DNA of 22,042 bases from DAINRZ01 sp964634885 (GTDB lineage Bacteria; Bacteroidota; Ignavibacteria; Kapaibacteriales; UBA2268): NCBI GenBank assembly GCA_964634885.1, contig CAZWLN010000071.1, positions 1 to 22,042 on the forward strand, read 5' to 3'. The translations under genes and the position numbers were made by a program. The notes beneath the pieces are model-generated. The model saw nothing but the letters and a program-made list of their open reading frames with translations, was not told the DNA's origin and searched no databases. Shown one piece after another: positions 8,318 to 15,354 of the stretch (its first letter is position 1; each line of letters begins with the position of its first letter).

Positions 8318-9094
8318 TTGATTAGGAAGATTCACAATAAGCAAAGCGGAGAGGAAGTCAAGACTGACCGCTACCTGATAACGTATGCAGACCTGATTAC
8401 GTTGTTATTGGGCTTATTTGTGATATTGTACACATCGGCACAAGTCGATGAAGCCAAGTTCAGAGAGATGTCCGCAGCCTTCAGCAGCTATTTCCAGCCG
8501 GGTACAGGCCACTTCAGCAACGGAGGCCCCGGCATTCTCAGGGGAGGCAAATCGATACTTCCCAACCCCATTAACCCAGACACCACAAGGCGGTCAATAA
8601 ACCAGATCGCTACCGAGACTGAACGCTCGCTGAAGAAATACATCGACGACGGAAACATAAAAATCAAGAAATCGGACAAAGAACTTGTACTTGTCTTGTC
8701 GGAGAAACTTTTGTTCGAATCTGCCAGGGCTGAAATCAGCCCCGAGGGCATCGCCGTATTGGACTCCGTCTCCCGTTTCCTTACCGGCATCGATTACGAA
8801 CTCAAGGTTGACGGCCACACAGACGCCACACCAATCCGTACCTTCAGGTATGAATCGAACTGGCACCTGTCGATTGCCCGTGCTCTCAACGTAGGCTACC
8901 ACCTGGTCGGCAACGGCGTACCCGAAAAGAATCTGGTAATTCGCGGCTACGGCGCACAGAGGCCTGTTTCGGACAATGTATCGGAGCAGGGTAAAGCCCA
9001 GAACAGGAGGGTGGAAATTACTATTACCGAGCTGCCGGACAATGCCCTGACAACAAAAGGATATACAGTTAAGGATTCAACGGACGATAATTAA
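8318..9094 (+). CDS. motB: Flagellar motor stator protein MotB
   Basis: This 258-residue inner-membrane protein is the peptidoglycan-anchoring half of the proton- or sodium-driven flagellar stator. One transmembrane helix spans about 20-38. It carries the MotB signature YADLITLLLGLFVILY with the ion-carrying aspartate D25. A plug/linker region follows, then an OmpA-like peptidoglycan-binding domain (about 130-240) with VDGHTDATPI (164-173) and QNRRVEI (208-214). The start is TTG with a good GGAGGA eight bases upstream. MotA, the usual partner, is not in this window, whereas most genomes keep motA directly upstream. fliW begins 72 bases downstream, which supports a flagellar role over a generic OmpA protein. 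Confidence 0.9.
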   Translation: MIRKIHNKQSGEEVKTDRYLITYADLITLLLGLFVILYTSAQVDEAKFREMSAAFSSYFQPGTGHFSNGGPGILRGGKSILPNPINPDTTRRSINQIATETERSLKKYIDDGNIKIKKSDKELVLVLSEKLLFESARAEISPEGIAVLDSVSRFLTGIDYELKVDGHTDATPIRTFRYESNWHLSIARALNVGYHLVGNGVPEKNLVIRGYGAQRPVSDNVSEQGKAQNRRVEITITELPDNALTTKGYTVKDSTDDN

Positions 9095-9124
9095 TTAATA
9101 TGTAAGAAAAATGTAATTAAATTA

Positions 9125-9132
9125 TATATTTG
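9125..9132 (+). promoter_or_regulatory. Candidate -7 box for fliW
   Basis: TATATTTG matches TAnnTTTG 34 bases before the fliW ATG, in the gap between motB and fliW. A -33 TTG is not evident. Confidence 0.35.
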
Positions 9133-9166
9133 TAGAAAAAAATAGTATTAACTCGACGGTAAGAAT

Positions 9167-9607
9167 ATGAATGAAGAATCAAATAAGGGAAAGAGACTGA
9201 TTAATACAGACCAATTCGGTCAGTTGGAGGTTGACAGTCAATATGTATTCGAGTTCCCCGAAGGAATATTCGGCTTTGAAAACCTCAGGGAATTTGTCCT
9301 GATACACCAGGTTGAAACAGCGCCTTTCCGCTGGTTGATTTCTCTCGAAGAACCATCGATCGGTTTTCCACTGTTGAGTCCCTGGCACATCGACCTGTCT
9401 TACAAACCATCGTCCGACATCGACCTGGACCGCGAAGTGATAATGGTCATAATCACGCTCGAGGACGAACAGGGCAAGATGACTGCCAACATGAAAGCGC
9501 CAATCGTTTTCGATGTGCCCGATCGGAAAGCCAAGCAGGTAATACTGCCCTCAGACAAGTATCTGACCAATTATGTGATACCGTTGCATGAGGCAAACAC
9601 AAAGTGA
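9167..9607 (+). CDS. fliW: Flagellar assembly factor FliW
   Basis: This 146-residue cytoplasmic protein is of standard FliW length. Family signatures are FEFPEGIFGFENLREFVLI (about 28-46), then FRWLISLEEPSIGFPLLSPW (about 54-73), then an acidic strand VIMVIITLED (about 90-99) and a C-terminal APIVFD segment. By known biology FliW is a partner-switching protein. It binds CsrA and blocks its repression of flagellin translation, and it is displaced by cytoplasmic flagellin. Its adjacency to csrA (69-base gap) matches the classical fliW-csrA pair. The ribosome binding site before the ATG is weak. Confidence 0.97.
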   Translation: MNEESNKGKRLINTDQFGQLEVDSQYVFEFPEGIFGFENLREFVLIHQVETAPFRWLISLEEPSIGFPLLSPWHIDLSYKPSSDIDLDREVIMVIITLEDEQGKMTANMKAPIVFDVPDRKAKQVILPSDKYLTNYVIPLHEANTK

Positions 9608-9676
9608 TGGTTTTGTACTAATCAGTTATTATATATTGTATTTCTGAACGATTTATTTGGATTATAAGAGGTAAGT

Positions 9677-9997
9677 ATGCTGGTTTTATCCAGGAAAATA
9701 GGAGAAGTAATAACAGTAGGAAACTCGGTAAAGATTACTGTGCTAAGCTTCGACAGAGGTGTCGTAAGGCTGGGCATCGAAGCTCCAAAGACAATTCCTG
9801 TCCACAGAAAGGAAGTGTACGATAAAATCATAGAAATAAACAAACAGGCATCGAAAACCGATGTCAATGCACTTAAAAACATTATCAGCAGCCAGAAGGT
9901 TAAGCTGAAGCCTGTCAAAGGCGCGGCACAACAGCCGCCGTCCCATGACATCGATGCATTGATTACTGCTGAAATTGTTAACAAAGAAAGCGAATAG
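9677..9997 (+). CDS. csrA: Carbon storage regulator CsrA with long C-terminal tail
   Basis: This is a 106-residue RNA-binding translational regulator. Residues 1-58 are an ordinary CsrA: MLVLSRKIGEVITVG with the RNA-contacting L4 and R6, GVVRLGIEAPK (28-38), and VHRKEVY (42-48) with the critical R44. A tail of roughly 45 residues follows, including a basic, proline-containing patch (KLKPVKGAAQQPP) and an acidic end. Typical CsrA is about 60-80 residues, so this tail is unusual. Longer CsrA forms in fliW-bearing lineages use C-terminal residues for FliW binding, so the tail may serve that. AGAGG lies a few bases before the ATG. A response regulator starts 22 bases after the stop. Confidence 0.96.
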   Translation: MLVLSRKIGEVITVGNSVKITVLSFDRGVVRLGIEAPKTIPVHRKEVYDKIIEINKQASKTDVNALKNIISSQKVKLKPVKGAAQQPPSHDIDALITAEIVNKESE

Positions 9998-10019
9998 AAT
10001 TTTATTACGGATTTTGAAA

Positions 10020-10646
10020 ATGAATGAGAACAGTGTTTTAATTATCGACGACGATATCTGGATGCAGAGAATTCTCTCTAAGACCCTGGAAAGTTACGGG
10101 TTCAACAAAACTTACCTCGCCTCGACCGGTTTTGAAGGCATTGCTCTGGCTGTCGAATACAAACCCTCGCTTATTATTCTCGATATTCTTATGCCTGAAC
10201 TCTCAGGCCACCTGACTCTGAAGATTCTGAAGTCCATCAAGGTTACCTCGCGTATTCCCGTCCTGATGGTCTCCGCCCTCTCCGACACCGAAAACCTCGG
10301 CCTGGCCGTCAAGAGCGGCACTGCCGGCTTCATTTCAAAACCGTTCACACGTGCGACGGTGTACGACAAACTTTTGGCCGTCTTCGGCAAAGAAAAGATT
10401 GAGCGACTGCAGCGCGGCGAACTGTCCACATTAGGCGAATCCGGCCCCACTGACTACAACGAGCCTGAACCAAGAAACCTGCCTACGGAAACTCCTCTCC
10501 CTACGGACTTCGGTTCCATTCCAAGGGCTCCCAAAGTTTCGTCCGGCATCAAAACCACTAAGGACAACCTCCTGAAGCATTACCAGGAAGACGAGAAACG
10601 CAGCATCGAATCCATAAAGAAACTGCTGCTTAAACCGAAAAAGTAG
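10020..10646 (+). CDS. Response regulator with receiver domain and non-DNA-binding tail
   Basis: This is a 208-residue two-component output protein. The receiver domain (about 5-120) has the acidic cluster D10-D12, phosphoacceptor D55 in IILDILMPELSG, S85 in MVSALSD and K107 in SKPF, so it should be phosphorylatable. After it comes a proline-rich linker (about 140-162), then a charged helix (about 170-208) rich in Lys and Glu. No helix-turn-helix, GGDEF or other output domain is recognisable. ATG 10020 is chosen over an upstream TTG at 9975, because the TTG overlaps csrA and adds residues before the receiver fold. It probably shares a transcript with fliW and csrA. A matching kinase is not adjacent; the soluble PAS-GAF kinase at 17279 is a candidate partner by proximity only. 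Confidence 0.88.
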   Translation: MNENSVLIIDDDIWMQRILSKTLESYGFNKTYLASTGFEGIALAVEYKPSLIILDILMPELSGHLTLKILKSIKVTSRIPVLMVSALSDTENLGLAVKSGTAGFISKPFTRATVYDKLLAVFGKEKIERLQRGELSTLGESGPTDYNEPEPRNLPTETPLPTDFGSIPRAPKVSSGIKTTKDNLLKHYQEDEKRSIESIKKLLLKPKK

Positions 10647-10673
10647 TTTTCTCCCGTTCCCATAGTTAACGAT

Positions 10674-10733
10674 AAATAGTGATTTCCTCCTCCTCTGTTT
10701 TGTATAGCTGAAAGTTTCGGCTATTCACTATTT
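10674..10733. repeat. Nested inverted repeats after the response regulator
   Basis: AAATAGTGA (10674-10682) pairs perfectly with TCACTATTT (10725-10733). Inside it, ATAGCTGAAA pairs with TTTCGGCTAT (about 10704-10724) with one wobble. It could fold as a long hairpin in RNA. No T-run follows, so it is not a classical terminator. Confidence 0.65.
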
Positions 10734-10753
10734 CCAGTGCTTAGGTAGTAGTT

Positions 10754-10795
10754 GAAAGATAAACCCGGATAATGCGTTAGGAGTTGTAAATATCA
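10754..10795 (+). repeat. 42-base dispersed repeat, copy 1
   Basis: The sequence beginning GAAAGATAAACCCGGATAAT occurs again in inverted orientation at 15630-15672 with a single extra T. It sits in an intergenic region and does not overlap a gene. Confidence 0.9.
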
Positions 10796-10830
10796 CATTA
10801 TTAATTGATATGTAGCAATTTAACGATTTT

Positions 10831-10870
10831 CCACTCCTCCTTAGATAAGGAGGGGCCAGGGGTGGTTGGA
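10831..10870 (-). repeat. CCTCCTTAT..AAGG intergenic repeat, inverted relative of 31-75 and 144-186
   Basis: Read on the minus strand this is TCCAACCACCCCTGGCCCCT followed by CCTTATCTAAGGAGG. It matches the C-rich part of the repeat at the window start apart from scattered changes. The TCCTTATCTAAGGA core is itself palindromic. Confidence 0.7.
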
Positions 10871-10995
10871 TTTTCCGCGTTTTGGGTTATCTAATGCACA
10901 ATCCGGGATTAATATAAGGCTCTACGCTATTCAGTGTGGGGAACATTTTATTGATAATGATGACAGTAAAGAGACAGTAATATCAATAGATTTGA

Positions 10996-11021
10996 TAGAG
11001 ACGCAAGGCCTTGCATCTCTA
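10996..11021. repeat. 26-base palindrome with GCAAGGCCTTGC centre
   Basis: TAGAGACGCAAGGCCTTGCA continues to TCTCTA. The palindrome is complete except for one mismatched pair. From general experience GAGACGCAAGGCCTTGCGTCTC is a short dispersed palindrome found in many bacterial genomes. Confidence 0.75.
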
Positions 11022-11062
11022 CTGGTGCGGCTTTCCACAGTTTCATATGATGGAATATAACA

Positions 11063-11195
11063 CTCGTTGTTCTACAAGCCCACTTAAACCACCCCATAGG
11101 GAGGACTTGAAGAAACACCCCTTCTTCTTTCTCTCCTTCTTCCTGGGGAATAATTCCCCTTGGAAAAGATAGAGGTGGGGTAGAAGAACAACGAG
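11063..11195. mobile_element. MITE-like element, 133 bases, no coding capacity
   Basis: CTCGTTGTTCT (11063-11073) is repeated exactly in inverted form at 11185-11195. Inside, ACCACCCC and GGTGGGGT form a second inverted pair near the ends, and GGGGAATAATTCCCC is a central palindrome. The stretch 11133-11180 aligns without gaps to the reverse complement of 15355-15402 at roughly three quarters identity. No transposase is present and I did not find a clear target-site duplication. Confidence 0.55.
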
Positions 11196-11390
11196 CCGGC
11201 TGTCTCAGAAGATTACGGACCATTTATAAATTCTTACCCAAAAATTTCTCACACCAAATTGCGAATAACAAAATTTTTTATCAAAATATTAATTGCATTT
11301 AATTATTTGTTATTATATTGCATCCTTTAAAATAATGAATATTTATTAATAATTGTAAATATTAATAATATGTATTGAAAGGACGTTAAT

Positions 11391-13370
11391 ATGAAACGTA
11401 TGTCAAAGTACTTACTCTCGTCAATCCTGCTGCTGTTCGTCATTTTTGCCGCCACTGACAAGACTTACGCCCAGAGCGAAGGCAACAGGCTGGCGTTCGG
11501 CTTCAACGCAGGCATGGTTAAGTATTGGGGTGAATTTACCGACAACCAGTTCTGGCTGGGGGGAGACATTTTCCTCAGGTACAACATACTGCCCTGGTTC
11601 TCAATAAACGGTATGTTCGACCTCGGATGGATGAGGCACAAGAACGACGAAAAGATCATTGCTAAAAACCCTGAATACTATGGTGTCGGCGCCAAGCTCG
11701 GGGACCCTTACCCCAACTCGGGCATCAAACCGACAATCCAGGAAAAGAATCAGACCTGGTTCATAGCATACGGTCTTACCGGCTCAGTTAACCTGTTTCC
11801 TTCGCAGAGTTTCGTACCTTACCTTTTCGGTGGTGTCGCAATGATGAACTTCGAGCCTAAGTCCGGCGATACCGGCTACGACAACGACCTGCCCAATAAG
11901 GTAAAAGGATTGTACGATACGAAAGAGATGGTTTATCCTCTCGGCCTCGGCTTCGAAGCGTACATCACCGACAACCTGGTGCTTAACGGCAAAGCTACCT
12001 ACTGGATATTGAATACCGACTGGTTCGACGATTACGCCAAGGCAGGCACAGGCGACGACCAGTTGCTCACTTTCGGCGTCGGCTTCTCATACTACATCCT
12101 TGGTGAAACCGACTATGACAAGGACGGCCTTACAAACGACTACGAGAAACAGATCGGCACAGACCCCAAGAATCCCGATACCGACGGCGACGGTCTTAAC
12201 GACGGGGAAGAAGACCAGACTTACAAATCCAATCCCCTGAAACAGGACACTGACGGCGACATGCTTTCCGACTACGAAGAAGTTATGACACACAAGACTT
12301 CGCCGATAATTCCCGACACCGACAAAGACGGCCTTAACGACGGCGACGAAGTAGCCAGGAAAACCAATCCCGTCGAAACCGATACGGACAAAGACGGCAT
12401 CATCGACGGAGACGAAATTAACAAATTCTCCACCGATCCACTGAAGCTGGATAGCGACGGGGACGAAGTACCTGACGGAGATGAAGTTACAAAATACAAT
12501 ACCAATCCCAAAGCCCAGGACTCCGACGGAGACGGACTTAACGACGGCTATGAGATAAACACTTCAAAAAGCAACCCCTTAAGCGCCGACAGCGACGGAG
12601 ACAAACTTAAGGACGGACAGGAGATTAACGAATACAAAACCGATCCTAACAAGGCAGATACAGACGGTGACGGACTCCTCGACGGCAGCGAAGTACTGGA
12701 GTATTCAACAAGCCCGCTTAAGGCCGACACCGACGGCGACAAGCTCAATGACCGCGAAGAGATAATGAAGGCCAAGACAGACCCACTCAATCCCGATTCG
12801 GACAAGGACAACTGGACCGACGGCTATGAAGTGGCCACTTCCAGGACTGACCCGAACAATCCGGACACCGACGGCGACAAAGTAATTGACTCAGAGGACG
12901 ACTGCCCCTTCGTAAAAGGCGTACCCAGCACCGAGCCGGGCAAGAACGGCTGTACCCAGCCGCCGAAGGTCGGTACGAAGACCGATTTCCCGGACATCCT
13001 CTTTAAGGTTAATTCGGACGAGTTCAACTTCGACGTTCCGGCCACAGCCATAAGCCTTGTAAAAGTTCTGGAATACATCAACCAGTGCGAAGGACTCGGT
13101 GTTGTCGTCGAAGGCCACGCCTCGCAGGAGGGCAATCCCAAACGCAACCAGGAACTGTCGGACCTGAGAGCTGCCAAGGTTAAGCAGTGGCTCATCGAGC
13201 AGGGAGTTAAACCCGAGAAGATTTCCGGTACTGTCGGCTACGGTTCCACCCAGCCGAAGATCAAAGAACCCACAGGCAAGGAACTGAAAAAGACCTCGAA
13301 AGAAGCTTTGGAGGAAATCAGGAAGAAGAACAGACGAATTACTGTTAAAGTAGTCAAGACATGCAGCTAA
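11391..13370 (+). CDS. OmpA-family outer-membrane protein with TSP3 calcium-binding repeats
   Basis: This 659-residue protein has a signal peptide (1 to about 28, ending KTYAQ). A predicted beta-barrel spans about 30-238, with glycine- and aromatic-rich strands ending in FGVGFSYYI. From D241 to about 506 there are eleven full thrombospondin type 3-like repeats of about 23 residues (consensus DTDGDGLNDGDEV...TDPLK) and a shortened twelfth ending in DDCP. These should bind calcium and act as a rigid spacer. A C-terminal OmpA domain (about 525-659) carries VVVEGHASQEG and NRRITVKV, so it should bind peptidoglycan. It ties the outer membrane to the wall. GAAAGGACG precedes the ATG. It is followed by a strong terminator and looks monocistronic. 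Confidence 0.94.
   Translation: MKRMSKYLLSSILLLFVIFAATDKTYAQSEGNRLAFGFNAGMVKYWGEFTDNQFWLGGDIFLRYNILPWFSINGMFDLGWMRHKNDEKIIAKNPEYYGVGAKLGDPYPNSGIKPTIQEKNQTWFIAYGLTGSVNLFPSQSFVPYLFGGVAMMNFEPKSGDTGYDNDLPNKVKGLYDTKEMVYPLGLGFEAYITDNLVLNGKATYWILNTDWFDDYAKAGTGDDQLLTFGVGFSYYILGETDYDKDGLTNDYEKQIGTDPKNPDTDGDGLNDGEEDQTYKSNPLKQDTDGDMLSDYEEVMTHKTSPIIPDTDKDGLNDGDEVARKTNPVETDTDKDGIIDGDEINKFSTDPLKLDSDGDEVPDGDEVTKYNTNPKAQDSDGDGLNDGYEINTSKSNPLSADSDGDKLKDGQEINEYKTDPNKADTDGDGLLDGSEVLEYSTSPLKADTDGDKLNDREEIMKAKTDPLNPDSDKDNWTDGYEVATSRTDPNNPDTDGDKVIDSEDDCPFVKGVPSTEPGKNGCTQPPKVGTKTDFPDILFKVNSDEFNFDVPATAISLVKVLEYINQCEGLGVVVEGHASQEGNPKRNQELSDLRAAKVKQWLIEQGVKPEKISGTVGYGSTQPKIKEPTGKELKKTSKEALEEIRKKNRRITVKVVKTCS
12111..12909 (+). 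repeat. Tandem array of about 69-base units encoding TSP3 repeats
   Basis: Eleven units plus a partial one each encode D(T/S)D(G/K)D at their start. Units are diverged from one another at the DNA level, so this is an old coding repeat and not a recent slippage array. Confidence 0.85.
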
Positions 13371-13398
13371 ATTAAATCATATTTAATATTGAGGGAAC

Positions 13399-13432
13399 GG
13401 GCTGCAGGGTAATCCTGCAGCCCTTTTTTTTT
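13399..13432 (+). terminator. Intrinsic terminator after the OmpA gene
   Basis: GGGCTGCAGG (13399-13408) pairs perfectly with CCTGCAGCCC (13414-13423) around a five-base loop. Nine T follow. Confidence 0.95.
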
Positions 13433-13451
13433 GGTGAGCACAGCCTGACAC

Positions 13452-13484
13452 ACAAAATAAAACCCCGATCGCTCGACCGGGGTT
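13452..13484 (-). terminator. Intrinsic terminator for the lipoprotein pair
   Basis: On the minus strand, AACCCCGGTCG pairs with CGATCGGGGTT (one wobble) around a short loop (13461-13484), followed by TTATTTTGT. It lies about 47 bases after the 13531 stop. With the opposite-strand terminator at 13399 it insulates two convergent units. Confidence 0.8.
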
Positions 13485-13530
13485 GCTATTTATATCTTAC
13501 TATCCTGAGACAGTTGTTGCAAACAGAAGG

Positions 13531-13980
13531 CTATTTCTTTCCCTCTTTCATGTCCGAGGATTTGATTACATTGCTTTTACCGGGGTCCATGGCAGGAGAC
13601 TTATAGTCGGTGGGCTTAACGGGAGCAGGCTCGGCCTGTTCTATTGTTTGCTCAGGTGAAGCTTTGATTATTGTCTGTTGCGTAGGATATTTCTGGACAA
13701 GCTTATCCAATTCTTTAATGTAGATTTTATTCTGGTCTTCAAATTCTTTCCTGAAGGCTTCATTCTTCAACTGTTCGGCGTATTTCTTTTCGATTCCTTC
13801 CCTGCATTTCATCACCTGATCGATGGGCATTCCGGCATTTTCGGAAAGGCCTTTTTCATAGATCACCTTCAGGCTGTCGTACAATTCCTTGGATACATCC
13901 TTACCGGTAATTTCTTTCTGGCAGGCCGAGAATGAGAACAACAAAAGCAAAGAGCTAAAGTAAAAGAGTACTTTTTTCAT
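13531..13980 (-). CDS. Small lipoprotein, function unknown
   Basis: This 149-residue protein has a lipoprotein signal peptide: MKKVLFYFSSLLLLFSFSAC with lipobox F-S-A-C and acylated Cys20. The mature part is strongly charged and predicted helical (about 30-100), with KELYDSLKVIYEKG and RKEFEDQNKIYIKELDKLVQ. A proline-rich, disordered tail (about 108-149) ending in Lys residues follows. I recognise no family. AAGGT lies about nine bases before the ATG. It lies 28 bases after the stop of the second lipoprotein gene on the same strand, so the two are probably co-transcribed. The tail could act in envelope anchoring, but this is a guess. Confidence 0.8.
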   Translation of the reverse strand: MKKVLFYFSSLLLLFSFSACQKEITGKDVSKELYDSLKVIYEKGLSENAGMPIDQVMKCREGIEKKYAEQLKNEAFRKEFEDQNKIYIKELDKLVQKYPTQQTIIKASPEQTIEQAEPAPVKPTDYKSPAMDPGKSNVIKSSDMKEGKK

Positions 13981-14008
13981 TATAAATACCTTAATATATT
14001 AATAAAAA

Positions 14009-14299
14009 CTACTTTATTACGACTTCGAATTCCTTCTCTAATTCCTTATAGCATTTCGAAAGTTCCTTCTGGTATGCTGCCCAGAACTCCTTGTCCGATT
14101 GCAGGTCGGGATGGCTCTGCCTGAAATCATCGGCTTTCTTAGAGGCAATCTGGGAAAGCTTGACTTTGGCGGCTTCGTCTCCGGCAAGGCCGATTTCCAG
14201 TTCGGCCCTCTTGCAGTCACAGGCTTCTTTGGCTGCGTGCTCAGGTGTTTCGGTGCAACCCCACATCAAAACGAGGGTTAATAACAATAACTTTTTCAT
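14009..14299 (-). CDS. Small lipoprotein, function unknown
   Basis: This 96-residue protein has a lipoprotein signal peptide MKKLLLLTLVLMWGC (lipobox L-M-W-G-C, Cys15). The mature part of about 80 residues is helical and charged. It contains CDCKRAELEIGLAGDEAAK with two cysteines two residues apart (C27, C29) and a third at C83. GGAA lies seven bases before the ATG. It is the first gene of the two-gene minus-strand unit with 13531-13980. I recognise no family. Similar small Cys-containing helical lipoproteins are common in Bacteroidota, but their roles are not known to me. Confidence 0.75.
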   Translation of the reverse strand: MKKLLLLTLVLMWGCTETPEHAAKEACDCKRAELEIGLAGDEAAKVKLSQIASKKADDFRQSHPDLQSDKEFWAAYQKELSKCYKELEKEFEVVIK

Positions 14300-14458
14300 A
14301 TTATTTCCATTATATCATTGTTTAACAATATAAATTATTAAATACTAACAACAATTAAAAACATAATTTATTCTGCTGCCTGTTAATTTATTGCCTGCCC
14401 GGCAGTACCCACCGTCTAAAAAAATACTATTCGCCCTGCTGAACCGTTACATCAAAAA

Positions 14459-14489
14459 TTGTTATATTAGTAATAAAAAATTATTTTTG
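14459..14489 (+). promoter_or_regulatory. Candidate Bacteroidota-type promoter for the rhomboid gene
   Basis: TTG (14459-14461), then 20 bases, then TATTTTTG (14482-14489) fits the -33/-7 arrangement TTG-N(17-23)-TAnnTTTG. It lies 22 bases before the ATG. It is the only candidate in the window where both elements are at the expected spacing. Confidence 0.5.
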
Positions 14490-14511
14490 AAATTGGAAAT
14501 CAGGCAATTAA

Positions 14512-15159
14512 ATGAATGAATTAATAGGTTTCAGTACTGCCCCGGCAGCAACATTAATATTCATAGTAACAATCATCATCAGCCTTATGGCGCTTTACGG
14601 CCGGAACAACCTGGTTGACCTGATGATACTCCATCCCTATTCGTTCTTTAAACAAAAGAAATACTACACCATCTTTTCCAGCGGCCTGATTCACGGCGAC
14701 ATGATGCACCTGCTGTTCAACATGCTGACGTTTTACTTTTTTGCGTTCGCCGTCGAATACACTTTCAGGAGCACAGCGCCTGATCCGGCTATCGGCTCTT
14801 TCAAGTTCTTTTTGCTATATTTTGCCAGCATGGTAATCGCCGACGTGCCTTCTCTCATCAAACACCGCAACGATTACGGCTACCGTTCCCTCGGGGCTTC
14901 CGGGGCCATTTCCGCCGTCGTGTTCAGTTTCATACTATACTATCCTGAAGTAAAAATGGGTCTGTTCATACTGCCACCGATCATACCTGCACCCATCTTT
15001 GCCCTTCTTTACCTGGCATACTGCCACTACGCATCGAGGCACGCCCAGGACAACATCAACCACGACGCCCACATGTACGGCGCCATCAGCGGTGTCGTAT
15101 TAACGATATTGTTCAACCCCGAAGTAATATCGATTTTTAAAGATAAATTGTTCGGATAG
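14512..15159 (+). CDS. Rhomboid family intramembrane serine protease
   Basis: This 215-residue, six-helix membrane protein cleaves transmembrane segments of other proteins. It shows the helix-2 motif HGDMMHLLFNM (61-71; H61, H66, N70), the nucleophile S130 in LGASGAIS (128-134), and the catalytic H187 in HDAHMYGA (184-191). Both catalytic residues are in the expected helices 4 and 6, so it should be active. The loop between helices 2 and 3 (EYTFRSTAPDP) is of normal size. It appears monocistronic, with its own candidate promoter. The substrate is unknown. Confidence 0.94.
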   Translation: MNELIGFSTAPAATLIFIVTIIISLMALYGRNNLVDLMILHPYSFFKQKKYYTIFSSGLIHGDMMHLLFNMLTFYFFAFAVEYTFRSTAPDPAIGSFKFFLLYFASMVIADVPSLIKHRNDYGYRSLGASGAISAVVFSFILYYPEVKMGLFILPPIIPAPIFALLYLAYCHYASRHAQDNINHDAHMYGAISGVVLTILFNPEVISIFKDKLFG

Positions 15160-15293
15160 TCAATTTTAGTTTATCAAGTTTATAAAGTTTATAAAGTAAA
15201 GATAAGGTATTGTAAACCAATCCGTCATTCGTTATTCTTCATTCCTTAATTCGTAATTCAGAATTGGCTGCGCCGGTCTCGCTGCGCTTGGTT

Positions 15294-15328
15294 CAGAATT
15301 CAGAATTCAGAATTCAGAATTCAGAATT
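15294..15328. repeat. Tandem array, five exact units of CAGAATT
   Basis: Five perfect 7-base units run without interruption; overlapping GAATTC sites result. Related GAATTC-rich words occur at 200-243. Confidence 0.95.
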
Positions 15329-15354
15329 CTTGACATTCTTGACTAACTAGAGAA

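Larger units (their letters stand above)
10647..11390. other. Repeat-rich gene-free gap
   Basis: These 744 bases hold, in order, a nested inverted repeat (10674-10733), one copy of a 42-base dispersed repeat (10754-10795) and a TAAGGAGGGG-type repeat (10831-10870). A 26-base palindrome (10996-11021) and a MITE-like element with terminal inverted repeats (11063-11195) follow. The final AT-rich part, about 190 bases, should contain the OmpA promoter. A 64-codon frame at 10866-11060 runs through repeats and is not credible. Confidence 0.8.

Noticed and set aside
9975..10019. TTG extension of the response regulator into csrA
   Set aside because: ATG 10020 starts right before the receiver fold, and the extension overlaps csrA with no conserved content.
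10866..11060. 64-codon frame in the repeat-rich gap
   Set aside because: It runs through dispersed repeat and palindrome sequence and shows no family features.
12272..12811. Open frames on the minus strand opposite the TSP3 repeats
   Set aside because: The Ser-rich repetitive products mirror the repeats of the real gene; there is no start context or known motif.
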